From assembly GCF_001612725.1 (NCBI RefSeq), contig NZ_BDAZ01000082.1:1-40875 (forward strand): a stretch of DNA of 40,875 bases, written 5' to 3'. A model generated the notes under the pieces. That model saw nothing but the letters and a program-made list of their open reading frames with translations, searched no databases and was not told the origin of the DNA. Each line of letters starts with the position of its first letter. The first letter of the stretch is position 1. The translations under genes were made by a program, and so were the position numbers. Shown here in pieces: positions 1 through 7,972 of the stretch. This DNA comes from Nocardia anaemiae NBRC 100462 (GTDB taxonomy: Bacteria; Actinomycetota; Actinomycetes; Mycobacteriales; Mycobacteriaceae).

Positions 1-1206
1 CAGCGCGGTGGGCCCTCGCGCGGCCGACGGTCCCGGGTGGCCTCACGCAAGGCCGCCGAGCGCAAGAAGCGTCGCCGGAATCTGTGGCTGATCGGCGCGC
101 TGTTCGTGGTGCTTTTCGCCGGTGCCGCGGTATTCGCGGGGTTGAAAGTGGTCAAGATGTTCGGCGCGCCCGAGGATTTCGCGGGTCCGGTCGGGCCGCT
201 GGTAGTGGTGCAGGTGCATCCCGGCGACACCTCCAACCAGATCGCGGAGGAAATGCAGAAGAAGGGCATCGTCGCGAGCAGCGAGGCCTTCTTCCAAGCG
301 GCCGTGCGGAATTCGAATATGAATTCGGTGCAGCCCGGCTACTACGCCATCCCGAGTCACAGCCCGTCCACACAGGCGGTGACGGCGCTGCTCGCCAAGA
401 GTTCGCGGGTCGGCAATCTGGTCGTCTCCGAGGGACGGCAGCTGCACGATCAGCAGGATGTGAATACCGGTTCGCGCAAGGACGGCATCTACCGCAAGAT
501 CGCCGACGCCAGCTGCGTCGGCACCGGTACGAATCAGAAGTGCATTACCTACGACCAGCTCGATGCCGCCGGGGCGGGGGCCGATCTGACCGCACTCGGT
601 GTGCCGAATTGGGCCGAGCAGCGGGTGCGTGACGTGCCCGACCGCAGCAGGCAGCTGGAGGGTCTGATCGCCGCGGGCACCTGGGACTTCGATCCAAGTG
701 GTACGCCGGAGCAGATCCTGAAACAGCTGGTGAGTGCGAGTGCGCGCAGCTACGAGTCGACCGGTCTGGTGCAGTCGGGCGCGGAGACGAAGCTGAATCC
801 GTACCAGGCCCTGATCGCCGCCTCGCTGGTGGAACGCGAAGCGCTGCCGCAGGATATGGGAAAGGTGGCACGGGTGATCGTGAACCGGCTCGCGGCCAAC
901 CAGCCGCTGCAGTTCGACTCGACGGTGAACTACGCGCTGGACCGCACCGAGGTCGCGACCACCGACGCCGACCGTGCCAAGCGCACGCCGTGGAACACCT
1001 ACGCCATGCCAGGGTTGCCCGCGACCCCCATCTCCGCACCGTCGTTGAATGCGTTGCGCGCGGTGGAGAATCCGGAGGCGGGGACGTGGTTGTACTTCGT
1101 GACCGTCGACAAACAGGGGACCACCTTGTTCACCGAGAGCTACAGCGAACATCTGCGCAATATCGAAAAGGCCAGGCAGAGCGGAATTCTCGACAGTGGG
1201 AGGTGA
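1..1206 (+). CDS. mltG: Endolytic transglycosylase MltG (YceG family), 5' end outside window
   Basis: Membrane-anchored lytic transglycosylase that cuts nascent peptidoglycan strands and ends glycan elongation. The frame is open from the first base of the window; a GTG at 37 is possible, but the codons before it are Arg/Gly-rich like the cytoplasmic N-terminal extensions of actinobacterial MltG, so the gene probably starts upstream. Counting from the GTG, a basic stretch is followed by one membrane segment (about residues 15-36), a LysM-like region, and the YceG catalytic domain. The segment LIAASLVEREALPQ contains the Glu that aligns with the catalytic Glu of E. coli MltG (in SIVEKE), followed by VARVIVNRL. 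The C-terminus (TWLYFVTVDKQGTTLF) is typical of the family. The stop lies inside the aroE leader, so the two genes are cotranscribed. The product is firm; the true start is not visible. Confidence 0.93.
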   Translation, partial: QRGGPSRGRRSRVASRKAAERKKRRRNLWLIGALFVVLFAGAAVFAGLKVVKMFGAPEDFAGPVGPLVVVQVHPGDTSNQIAEEMQKKGIVASSEAFFQAAVRNSNMNSVQPGYYAIPSHSPSTQAVTALLAKSSRVGNLVVSEGRQLHDQQDVNTGSRKDGIYRKIADASCVGTGTNQKCITYDQLDAAGAGADLTALGVPNWAEQRVRDVPDRSRQLEGLIAAGTWDFDPSGTPEQILKQLVSASARSYESTGLVQSGAETKLNPYQALIAASLVEREALPQDMGKVARVIVNRLAANQPLQFDSTVNYALDRTEVATTDADRAKRTPWNTYAMPGLPATPISAPSLNALRAVENPEAGTWLYFVTVDKQGTTLFTESYSEHLRNIEKARQSGILDSGR

Positions 1207-1210
1207 GGCG

Positions 1211-2023
1211 ATGCCGACAACGCGCAAGGCGGCCGTGCTCGGCAAGCCGGTCGCCCATTCGCGGTCGCCACAGCTGCATCTGGCGGCCTACCGTGCGCTC
1301 GGGCTCGACTGGACCTATGAACGGATCGAATGTTCGGCCGAGGAGTTGCCCGGGCTGGTCGATGGACTCGGGCCGGAGTGGGTCGGGCTTTCGGTGACGA
1401 TGCCGGGTAAAGAAGCAGCGCTGGCGTACGCGAGCGAGCGCACGGAGCGTGCGGTGCTGGTGGGCTCGGCGAACACCTTGGTTCGGATCGGTTCGCAGGG
1501 TTGGCGCGCCGACTGCACCGACGTCGACGGGGTGCTCGGGGCATTGCGGGGTGGTGGTGTCGGCGAGTTGGCCGAGGCCGTCGTACTGGGTGCGGGCGGG
1601 ACCGCGCGTCCGGCGCTGCTCGCGCTGTCCGAACTCGGTGCGAAGACGGTGACCGTGGTCGCCCGCGATGCCGCAAGGGCACGCAACGCGGTGGATCTCG
1701 CGGACCGGCTCGGCATGACCACCGCCGTGATCGGCTTCGACAAAGACGCGTTGCGCGCGGCATGCGCGGATGCGGGTGCCGTGGTCAGCACGATCCCGGC
1801 CGAGGCGGCCGCGGTCGTCGCCGAGGCGGTGGCGGCGGCCCCGGTGGTGCTCGACGCGATCTACGACCCGTGGCCGACGCCGCTGGCCGTTGCGGTCGCA
1901 CGGGCGGGGCACACCGTGGTCGGTGGACTGGAGATGCTGCTGAATCAGGCCTACGGGCAGGTCGAACAGTTCACCGGCCGCCCCGCTCCGCGCGCGGAAA
2001 TGGCCGCGGCGATAAATCTGTAA
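1211..2023 (+). CDS. aroE: Shikimate dehydrogenase
   Basis: Reduces 3-dehydroshikimate to shikimate with NADPH in the shikimate pathway, in the cytoplasm. 270 residues, the usual family size. The N-terminal substrate domain shows the GKPVAHSRSPQLH motif and the Lys of VTMPGKEAAL; SANTLVR follows. The Rossmann domain has VVLGAGGTARPAL (about residues 122-134), and the C-terminal GGLEMLLNQAYGQ is the family signature. ATG 1211 is chosen because GGGAGGTGAG at 1198-1207 sits just before it; an in-frame GTG at 1196 would leave no ribosome site. The gene follows the mltG stop by 4 bases, the mltG-aroE order also found in mycobacteria. The other pathway genes aroC, aroK and aroB lie just downstream on the opposite strand. 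Confidence 0.95.
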   Translation: MPTTRKAAVLGKPVAHSRSPQLHLAAYRALGLDWTYERIECSAEELPGLVDGLGPEWVGLSVTMPGKEAALAYASERTERAVLVGSANTLVRIGSQGWRADCTDVDGVLGALRGGGVGELAEAVVLGAGGTARPALLALSELGAKTVTVVARDAARARNAVDLADRLGMTTAVIGFDKDALRAACADAGAVVSTIPAEAAAVVAEAVAAAPVVLDAIYDPWPTPLAVAVARAGHTVVGGLEMLLNQAYGQVEQFTGRPAPRAEMAAAINL

Positions 2024-2057
2024 CCGGTTCTCATTTGGATCCGGCCGACTCGAGGCT

Positions 2058-2552
2058 ATGGTGTTGACCATGAATGGTTGGGTGTTGCGGGCCATAGGGC
2101 TCGGTGCGCTGGTCGTTTTCCTGCGTGCCGCGCTGGGATTCGCGATGGTGTACTGGCCCACCCAGGGCAGCTGGATGCGACCGCTGTGCCTGGTGGTGCT
2201 GATCGCCGCGGTCGTGTTCTGGGGTGTGCTGGATGGCCGCAAGGACCGTGAGGTCCATCCGGATCCGGAGCACGGCTCCGACCTCACCATCTTGTGGCTG
2301 AAGGCCGCGATTGCCGCGGGTCTGGGCAGTGGCGCGGTCTCGTGGCTGCTCGACTGGCTGCCCCGGTTCGATCTCGGCGATAACGGCCTGCTCTTCGAGT
2401 TGACCGCGGGGGCGTCCTTCATCGTCCTGCTGGTCTTCATCCCTGGTCTTATCGGCATCGGTATCGGCCGCATCATCGCCGATCGCCAGATCAACAAGTC
2501 CGCTGATCGGCCTACGCCGCAGGCACCGGGCGCCGCCGCGACTCCCGCGTAG
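2058..2552 (+). CDS. Small membrane protein, B-4DMT-like
   Basis: 164 residues with about four hydrophobic segments (near 10-28, 38-57, 85-103 and 118-140) and a polar Pro/Ala-rich C-terminal tail. The layout resembles the actinobacterial B-4DMT family of putative four-TM transporters found in nocardiae and mycobacteria; substrate and role are unknown. The start is ambiguous: ATG 2058 has GAGG only two bases upstream, while ATG 2070 (MNGWVL) puts the same GAGG 14 bases away. Neither spacing is ideal. The gene lies 34 bases after aroE and is closed by a strong hairpin terminator at 2574-2621. The family assignment is by recollection of the pattern, not by search. Confidence 0.75.
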   Translation: MVLTMNGWVLRAIGLGALVVFLRAALGFAMVYWPTQGSWMRPLCLVVLIAAVVFWGVLDGRKDREVHPDPEHGSDLTILWLKAAIAAGLGSGAVSWLLDWLPRFDLGDNGLLFELTAGASFIVLLVFIPGLIGIGIGRIIADRQINKSADRPTPQAPGAAATPA

Positions 2553-2573
2553 CCGCGCACGAATTCGACTGGA

Positions 2574-2621
2574 GGCGACTCTCATCGGCCGATACGGCCG
2601 GAGGGTCGCCTTCGCTTTTTT
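2574..2621 (+). terminator. Rho-independent terminator after the mltG-aroE operon
   Basis: GGCGAC (2574-2579) pairs with GTCGCC (2605-2610). The stem continues through 2580-2583/2601-2604 and, after a two-base bulge, CGGCC (2586-2590) pairs with GGCCG (2596-2600) around a five-base loop. The run TTCGCTTTTTT follows at 2611-2621. It ends transcription arriving from mltG-aroE and the membrane protein before the convergent aroB. Confidence 0.9.
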
Positions 2622-2765
2622 GCGGATGGGCCGCAGTCCTGTTCGCGTCTGGGGTGGCAGGCGGGGTTCAACGGCCCGCTTCCTGGACATCTGGTAGTAG
2701 CCCGGGTCGCCCATGCAGCGGGTGGGCGGATGCCGTCGGCAGTTTGCCTGCGGCCCGCGCTCATG

Positions 2766-2804
2766 AAGCAAAGCGGCGCAACCGACCGAATCGGATGCGC
2801 CGCT
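2766..2804 (-). terminator. Terminator of the aroC-aroK-aroB operon
   Basis: Read on the - strand, GCGGCGCA (2803-2796) pairs perfectly with TGCGCCGC (2780-2773), followed by CTTTGCTT. It lies 14 bases beyond the aroB stop. The T-tract is modest, so termination may be partly bidirectional with the + strand terminator 150 bases away. Confidence 0.75.
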
Positions 2805-2817
2805 TCGATGCTCGCGA

Positions 2818-3984
2818 CTACAGCAGAATTGCGCCGCTGCTGGCGCTGTCCTCGCGGGCGATGGCCGAGTAGGCGGCAGCCAGCAGAGTGGGGTCGGGGC
2901 CTTCGAGGCGACCGGGTTTGGCGAGGCCGTCGAGGACAACGAAGCGCAGCACGCCCGAGCGGGTCTTCTTATCGGTCTGCATGGCGTCGAGGAGTTGTGG
3001 AAGGGCGTCGGCGTCGTAGCTGGTCGGTAGGCCGACGCTGGCCAGGACGGTGCGATGGCGATTGGCGGTGGCATCGTCGAGCCGACCGGCGAGGCGGCCG
3101 AGTTCGGCGGCGAAGACCAGACCGACCGAGACGGCCGCACCGTGCCGCCAGCGGTAGCGTTCGCGGCGCTCGATGGCGTGACCGAGGGTGTGACCGTAGT
3201 TGAGGATCTCGCGCAGGCTGGCCTCCTTGAGATCGGCGGCGACGACATCGGCCTTCACCTGGATCGCGCGACGGATCAGTTCGGGCAGCACATCGCCGGT
3301 CGGGTCGAGCGCGGCCTCCGGATCACGCTCCACCAACTCCAGGATCACCGGGTCAGCGATGAAACCGGCCTTGATGATCTCGGCCATACCCGCGACGATC
3401 TCATTGCGGGGCACTGTTTCCAGGGTCGCCAGATCCACCAGCACGGCGGCCGGTTCGTGGAAGCTGCCGACGAGATTCTTACCCGCTTCGGTATTGATAC
3501 CGGTCTTACCGCCGACGGCCGCGTCGACCATGGCCAGCAGCGTGGTCGGCACATGCACGATATGCACTCCGCGCATCCACGTGGCGGCGACGAATCCGGC
3601 GAGATCGGTCGCGGCACCGCCGCCGAGGGATACCACGACATCATTGCGGGTAAGGCCGATGCGGCCGAGCACCTCCCAGCAGAAGCCCGCCACGGCCAGA
3701 TCCTTGCCAGCCTCGGCATCCGGGATTTCGACGCGGTGCGCGTCGATACCCTTGTCGGCCAATGCCTTGCGCACCACTTCGGCGGTTTCGGCCAGCGGCG
3801 GCTGATGGAAGATCGCGACGGTGCGCACTCCGGTGGTCGCGCCGACGACCGACTCGACGAGCTCGCCGAGCAGGCCGCGGCCGATGATCACCGGATACGG
3901 ATCGGCGGTGCGAACCTCGATGCGACTCGGCTCGATAGGCTGCTGCTCAGCCGGGCCGGTAGGCCGCTCGCTTCGCTCACTCAT
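2818..3984 (-). CDS. aroB: 3-dehydroquinate synthase
   Basis: Converts DAHP to 3-dehydroquinate using NAD and a divalent metal, an early step of the shikimate pathway. 388 residues from ATG 3984 (MSERSERPTG). The frame stays open far upstream, but that part is the shadow of the Arg/Ala-rich aroK tail, so the later start is chosen. Seen: GRGLLGELV near the N-terminus, VVSLGGGAATDLAGFVAATW in the NAD/metal region, HVPTTLLAMVDAAVGGKTG, KNLVGSFHEP, and LNYGHTLGHAIE carrying a metal His. The start overlaps the aroK stop by 8 bases, implying translational coupling. Last gene of the - strand operon, followed by a terminator. Confidence 0.96.
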   Translation of the reverse strand: MSERSERPTGPAEQQPIEPSRIEVRTADPYPVIIGRGLLGELVESVVGATTGVRTVAIFHQPPLAETAEVVRKALADKGIDAHRVEIPDAEAGKDLAVAGFCWEVLGRIGLTRNDVVVSLGGGAATDLAGFVAATWMRGVHIVHVPTTLLAMVDAAVGGKTGINTEAGKNLVGSFHEPAAVLVDLATLETVPRNEIVAGMAEIIKAGFIADPVILELVERDPEAALDPTGDVLPELIRRAIQVKADVVAADLKEASLREILNYGHTLGHAIERRERYRWRHGAAVSVGLVFAAELGRLAGRLDDATANRHRTVLASVGLPTSYDADALPQLLDAMQTDKKTRSGVLRFVVLDGLAKPGRLEGPDPTLLAAAYSAIAREDSASSGAILL

Positions 3985-4915
3985 GTTTACTCGGCTCCGA
4001 TTCTGTGCGTGCTGTTTGTTTGAGCGCTCGCGCGCGAGCGCGCCGAGCCCGGGTGCGGCGGGACCGGCTTCCGGGTGTCGCCGGGTCACCGGATCCCTCG
4101 GAACCGGCGCGACCATTGGCGATTTTGCCGGTGGGCTTCGGCCGGTCGGCTGTCGCGGAATCGGTCGTGATTCGATTGGCCGCGGTGACCTTGCCGGTGG
4201 ATTTGACCCGCTCGGTCGTCGCGGATTCGGTGCCATCCGCCTGCGCGGCGGCGGCCCGGCGACGCGCGGCCGCACGGGCCCTGGCAGCGCGGCGGGCGCG
4301 GGATCTATTGCTGCCCTGTGGTTTCGGCGCTACGACACCCGATGAGGGACCGCTTGAATCGGGCTCCGATTCTTGCGGCAGTACCGATTCCATGCCCAAC
4401 TTCGCCATGATCATCCGCACCACTCGGCCCGGGCTGCGACCGTCGGTGCGCACCCGCACCGTCGCGACCTCGCGGTACAGCGACCTGCGCTTGCGCATCA
4501 GCTCCCGATATTTCGCACCGGGATCCGCACCGTTGAGCAGTGGCCGCTGCGTACTCGCGCCGGTGCGCCGAAGCCCTTCGGCCACACTGATTTCCAGATA
4601 TACCACGGTGCGATCGCGCAGCAGTGCCCTGGTGTCCTTGGACAGCACGGCTCCGCCACCGAGCGAGACCACACCGCGTTCGGCGAGGATGGCGCGGCGC
4701 ACCACCTGCTCCTCGATCCGGCGGAATTCCGGTTCGCCGTCCTCGGTGAAGATCTCCGGGATGGTGCGTCCGGTCTCGCGCTCGATTGCGGCATCGGTGT
4801 CGTAGAGCTCGACACCGAGTTCCCTGGCGAGCTTGCGGCCGATCGTCGACTTCCCCGCCCCCGGCGGTCCGACCAGCACTACGCGCGGTGCGCGCGGATC
4901 GGACTGCACGATCAT
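3977..4915 (-). CDS. aroK: Shikimate kinase with long basic C-terminal extension
   Basis: Phosphorylates shikimate with ATP. The first 175 or so residues are a complete kinase: P-loop GPPGAGKST (16-24), the shikimate-binding Asp in YDTDAAIE (about 39-44), GGGAV (86-90), the lid motif RPLLNG and a final helix. About 137 residues follow that are not part of the fold. This tail is rich in Arg, Ala, Ser and Thr, with basic clusters near 203-220 and 282-300 and repeated T-G-K/K-P-T-G-K elements between them. It looks disordered and nucleic-acid- or membrane-binding; its role is unknown. Mycobacterial AroK is about 176 residues without such a tail. ATG 4915 overlaps the aroC stop (ATGA), and the gene's end overlaps the aroB start. 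Confidence 0.94.
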   Translation of the reverse strand: MIVQSDPRAPRVVLVGPPGAGKSTIGRKLARELGVELYDTDAAIERETGRTIPEIFTEDGEPEFRRIEEQVVRRAILAERGVVSLGGGAVLSKDTRALLRDRTVVYLEISVAEGLRRTGASTQRPLLNGADPGAKYRELMRKRRSLYREVATVRVRTDGRSPGRVVRMIMAKLGMESVLPQESEPDSSGPSSGVVAPKPQGSNRSRARRAARARAAARRRAAAAQADGTESATTERVKSTGKVTAANRITTDSATADRPKPTGKIANGRAGSEGSGDPATPGSRSRRTRARRARARALKQTARTESEPSKHE

Positions 4916-6105
4916 TGCGGCACGTGTGGTCGGGTGCCGATGCGCTTGACGTAGCTGGTGATGTTGTCGACGGTTTCGACCAGCGAATCGCCGCCGAACT
5001 TCTCCAGCGCGGCCTGTGCGACGACCAGCGCGACCATGGTCTCGGCGACGACACCCGCGGCGGGCACGGCACAGACATCCGAGCGCTGGTGGATGGCGAC
5101 GGCTTCCTCGCCGGTGGTCATATCGACCGTTGCCAGCGCGCGCGGCACCGTCGAGATCGGCTTCATCGCGGCGCGCACGCGCAGCGGCTCGCCATTGGTC
5201 ATACCGCCCTCGAGCCCACCGGCACGGTTGGTCGAGCGCAGCACACCGTCCGGCCCCGGCTTCATCTCGTCATGTGCCTGGCTGCCGCGGCGGCGCGCGG
5301 TTTCGAACCCATCGCCGACCTCGACGCCCTTGATCGCCTGAATCCCCATGAGCGCGCCCGCGAGCCGCGAATCCAACCGGTCCGCGCCGCTGATGAACGA
5401 ACCCAATCCGACCGGTAGCCCGTCCACGACCACCTCGACCACACCGCCGAGGGTGTCGCCGTCCTTCTTGGCGGCCTCGATTTCGGCGATCATCGCGGCC
5501 TCGGCATCCTTGTCGAACGCACGCACCGGACTCTCATCGATCGCCGCCAGGTCGGCGGCCGTCGGCACGACGCCGGTGGTGTTGGCGGCAGTGCCGATCG
5601 AGACCACATGCGAGACGACCTCGACGCCGAAGGCCTGGCGCAGGAAGTTCCTGGCGACCGTGCCCGCCGCGACCCGCGCGGCGGTCTCGCGGGCGCTGGC
5701 CCGTTCCAACACATTGCGCGCGTCGTCGAAGTTGTACTTGAGCATGCCCGAGTAGTCGGCATGGCCGGGCCGCGGTCGGGTCAGCGGTGCATTGCGGGCC
5801 ATATCGGCGAGTTCGCTCTCGTCCACCGGATCCGCGGACATGACCGTGGTCCACTTCGGCCATTCGGAGTTCGCGACCTCGATGGCCACCGGACCGCCCA
5901 TGGTGCGTCCGTGCCGCACCCCGCCGATGACGGTGACCTTGTCGGCCTCGAACTTCATCCGGGCGCCGCGCCCGTACCCGAGCCGACGGCGCGCCAATTG
6001 TGCGGAGATCTCGTCGGATGTCACCTCGACACCGGCCACCATCCCCTCGAGGATGGTGACAAGAGCGGGACCATGGGATTCTCCGGCAGTTATCCAGCGC
6101 AACAC
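4912..6105 (-). CDS. aroC: Chorismate synthase
   Basis: Converts EPSP to chorismate with reduced FMN, the last shikimate step. 397 residues from GTG 6105, giving (M)LRWITAGESHGPALV, the canonical N-terminus of actinobacterial AroC. GGGAAG at 6115-6120 is nine bases upstream. ATG 6114 would add only MDD and leave no ribosome-site spacing, though it cannot be excluded. Family signatures are complete: RRRLGYGRGARM, TRPRPGHADYSGMLKY, RASARETAARVAAGT, GDTLGGVVEV, STNRAGGLEGGMTNG, and AIHQRSDVCAVPAAGVV. The stop overlaps the aroK start as ATGA. It lies 70 bases after the prepilin peptidase gene and is probably on the same transcript. Confidence 0.95.
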   Translation of the reverse strand: MLRWITAGESHGPALVTILEGMVAGVEVTSDEISAQLARRRLGYGRGARMKFEADKVTVIGGVRHGRTMGGPVAIEVANSEWPKWTTVMSADPVDESELADMARNAPLTRPRPGHADYSGMLKYNFDDARNVLERASARETAARVAAGTVARNFLRQAFGVEVVSHVVSIGTAANTTGVVPTAADLAAIDESPVRAFDKDAEAAMIAEIEAAKKDGDTLGGVVEVVVDGLPVGLGSFISGADRLDSRLAGALMGIQAIKGVEVGDGFETARRRGSQAHDEMKPGPDGVLRSTNRAGGLEGGMTNGEPLRVRAAMKPISTVPRALATVDMTTGEEAVAIHQRSDVCAVPAAGVVAETMVALVVAQAALEKFGGDSLVETVDNITSYVKRIGTRPHVPQ

Positions 6106-6175
6106 GTCGTCCATCTTCCCATGTCGGCGCGGGTGCTCCGGCACGCGGCCCGCCGTGATCACCGGCACGGTCGCG

Positions 6176-6643
6176 TCACGGCATCGGCTGGCCGTACGCC
6201 GCCGCGAGGCTCAGCATCGTCGCGAGGCACATGGCCGGCCCGTGCGGTAGCGCATGCGGTCCGGCCCGATCGGCACCGGATCGAATCCGCCAGTGGGCCA
6301 ATACGGCGAGCCCGAACGCCGCGGTCAGAATCGGTGCGACGAGTGCCGCGCGTACCCACACCTGCGCGCCGCCGAGTGCAGCGACCGCGCCGAGTCCGAC
6401 GGCCAGTTTCACATCGCCAGCCCCGAGTGTGGCCGGTGCGATCAAGTGCACCAATAAATATGGCATCGCCAATAGGACCGAACCGAGCACGGCGGCTATG
6501 AATTGCGTTGTGAACAGCGCATATCCGAAGATGATCAGCGCACCGGAGGCGGTGAGCGCGTTGGGCAGTCGACGCTGTCGGATATCGAAGACGGTGAGCA
6601 TCGAGCACCAAGCCGCCAGCAGGGCAAAAGTGATGGGGGACAT
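6176..6643 (-). CDS. Minimal prepilin peptidase (A24 family aspartic protease)
   Basis: 155-residue polytopic membrane protein. The A24 signatures are both present: the first Asp in FDIRQRRLPN (about residues 19-28) and GAGDVKL (about 74-80, the GxGD motif). These are the catalytic aspartates that cut leader peptides of type IV or Tad prepilins at the membrane. The cysteine-rich N-methylase domain of PilD is absent, as in mycobacterial Rv2551c-type proteins. Neighbours give no pilus gene; it leads the aroC-aroK-aroB operon, a position also seen near aro genes in mycobacteria, so its substrates are presumably encoded elsewhere. The start ATG 6643 has GAAAG just upstream. Confidence 0.85.
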   Translation of the reverse strand: MSPITFALLAAWCSMLTVFDIRQRRLPNALTASGALIIFGYALFTTQFIAAVLGSVLLAMPYLLVHLIAPATLGAGDVKLAVGLGAVAALGGAQVWVRAALVAPILTAAFGLAVLAHWRIRSGADRAGPHALPHGPAMCLATMLSLAAAYGQPMP

Positions 6644-6785
6644 GGCTTTCAGCCTCGTCCGCCCCGGTCGCGTATGCAGCCCCCGATTCTGGATTGGGGA
6701 TAACCGACGCAGATGTGAACATCGATCGCCTCGCTCGAATACCGCTAGACCGGTGTTTTATGCGGGATCTACGGCGTGTCGGCGG

Positions 6786-6800
6786 TAGTTTTGAGATATG
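6786..6800 (+). promoter_or_regulatory. Candidate leaderless promoter of pepQ
   Basis: TAGTTT (TANNNT, 6786-6791) lies six bases before the pepQ ATG at 6798, and no Shine-Dalgarno sequence is present. With the usual -10 to start distance the transcript would begin at the A of the ATG. This arrangement is common for leaderless actinobacterial genes. Inference from spacing only. Confidence 0.55.
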
Positions 6801-7925
6801 TCTGCTGATCACGTGGGCCCTGGGCCCGACTACGCGGCGCGCCGTGGCGCACTGCGCAGTCTGCTGGTGGAGAACGAGGTCGACGCGCTGTTGGTCACCG
6901 ATCTGGTGAACATCAGGTACCTGACCGGCTTCACCGGGTCCAATGCCGCGGTGCTGGTGACCTCCTGGGATACGCGTAATTCCGAGGAGCGCACCGTGAT
7001 CGGCACCGACGGGCGCTATCTGAGCCAGGTCGTCGAGCAGGTGCCCGACCTGCGCGCCGAAATCGCCAGGGCCACTGCCCGACGAATCGTGGAACTCGCG
7101 GGGGAGTGGCAGCTCGGCCGGGTCGGCTACGAGAGCCATATCGTCACCGTCGACCAGCATCGCGGATTCATCGAACAGAAGACCGGTTTGGAATTCGTCG
7201 CCACGCCGGGGCTGGTCGAACAGTTGCGGATGGTGAAGGACGCCTACGAGATCGAACAGTTGCGTGCCGCCTGCGCCGCGGGTGACGCCGGGCTGGCGAC
7301 CCTGCTGGAACGCGGCGGCCTGCGCCCCGGTCGTACCGAACGTCAGGTCGCCAGGGATCTGGAGTGGGCGATGTTCGAACACGGCGCCGATGCGGTCGCC
7401 TTCGAGACCATCGTGGCGACGGGGCCTAACTCCGCCATCCCGCATCACCGGCCCACCGGGGCGGTCCTGGCCACCGGCGATTTCGTCAAGATCGACTTCG
7501 GTGCCGTAGTCGGCGGCTACCACTCCGATATGACCCGCACCTTCGTGCTCGGCACCGCCTCCGACTGGCACCGTGAGGTGTACGCGCTGGTCGAGGCGGC
7601 GCAGCGAGCCGGGTGCGCGGCGCTGAAGCCCGGCGCGCAGGTCACCGATGTGGATGCGGCGGCGCGTGCGGTGATCGAGGAGGCCGGGCACGGGAAGTTG
7701 TTCGTGCACGGTCTCGGACACGGTGTCGGACTGCAGATCCACGAAGCACCGGGAATCGCCAAAACCGGAACCGGTACACTTCTGTCTGGCGTGGCGGTGA
7801 CCGTCGAACCAGGTGTGTACTTCCCCGGCCGCGGCGGCGTCCGGATCGAGGACACGCTCGTGGTGCGCGAGGGGGGCCCGGATCTGCTCACCAACACCAG
7901 CAAAGACCTGACCGTCGTCGAATGA
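6798..7925 (+). CDS. pepQ: M24B aminopeptidase P / Xaa-Pro peptidase
   Basis: Cytoplasmic dinuclear-metal peptidase that acts on Xaa-Pro bonds. 375 residues: an N-terminal creatinase-like domain (about 10-140, with NIRYLTGFTGSNA) and a pita-bread catalytic domain. All five metal ligands are visible: Asp233 (KIDFG), Asp244 (YHSDMTRTF), His308 (HGLGHGVGLQIHE), Glu337 (TVEPGVYFPG) and Glu351 (RIEDT). It heads the pepQ-efp-nusB block, an order conserved in mycobacteria and Streptomyces. No ribosome site precedes the ATG, but a -10 hexamer at the right distance suggests a leaderless mRNA. Specificity between aminopeptidase P and prolidase cannot be told from sequence alone. Confidence 0.93.
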   Translation: MSADHVGPGPDYAARRGALRSLLVENEVDALLVTDLVNIRYLTGFTGSNAAVLVTSWDTRNSEERTVIGTDGRYLSQVVEQVPDLRAEIARATARRIVELAGEWQLGRVGYESHIVTVDQHRGFIEQKTGLEFVATPGLVEQLRMVKDAYEIEQLRAACAAGDAGLATLLERGGLRPGRTERQVARDLEWAMFEHGADAVAFETIVATGPNSAIPHHRPTGAVLATGDFVKIDFGAVVGGYHSDMTRTFVLGTASDWHREVYALVEAAQRAGCAALKPGAQVTDVDAAARAVIEEAGHGKLFVHGLGHGVGLQIHEAPGIAKTGTGTLLSGVAVTVEPGVYFPGRGGVRIEDTLVVREGGPDLLTNTSKDLTVVE

Positions 7926-7972
7926 CGCCGGTCACCGAGACCGCATATCCAGAACTAGGAGATCCGAGAACA

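Noticed and set aside
43..1245. 400-codon - strand frame opposite mltG
   Set aside because: The + strand frame has clear MltG motifs; the opposite frame has none and is rich in Arg, Gly and His as expected of a shadow.
2818..4275. Longer aroB reading from an upstream start at 4275
   Set aside because: The extra 97 codons are the other-frame shadow of the aroK basic tail and have no dehydroquinate synthase similarity.
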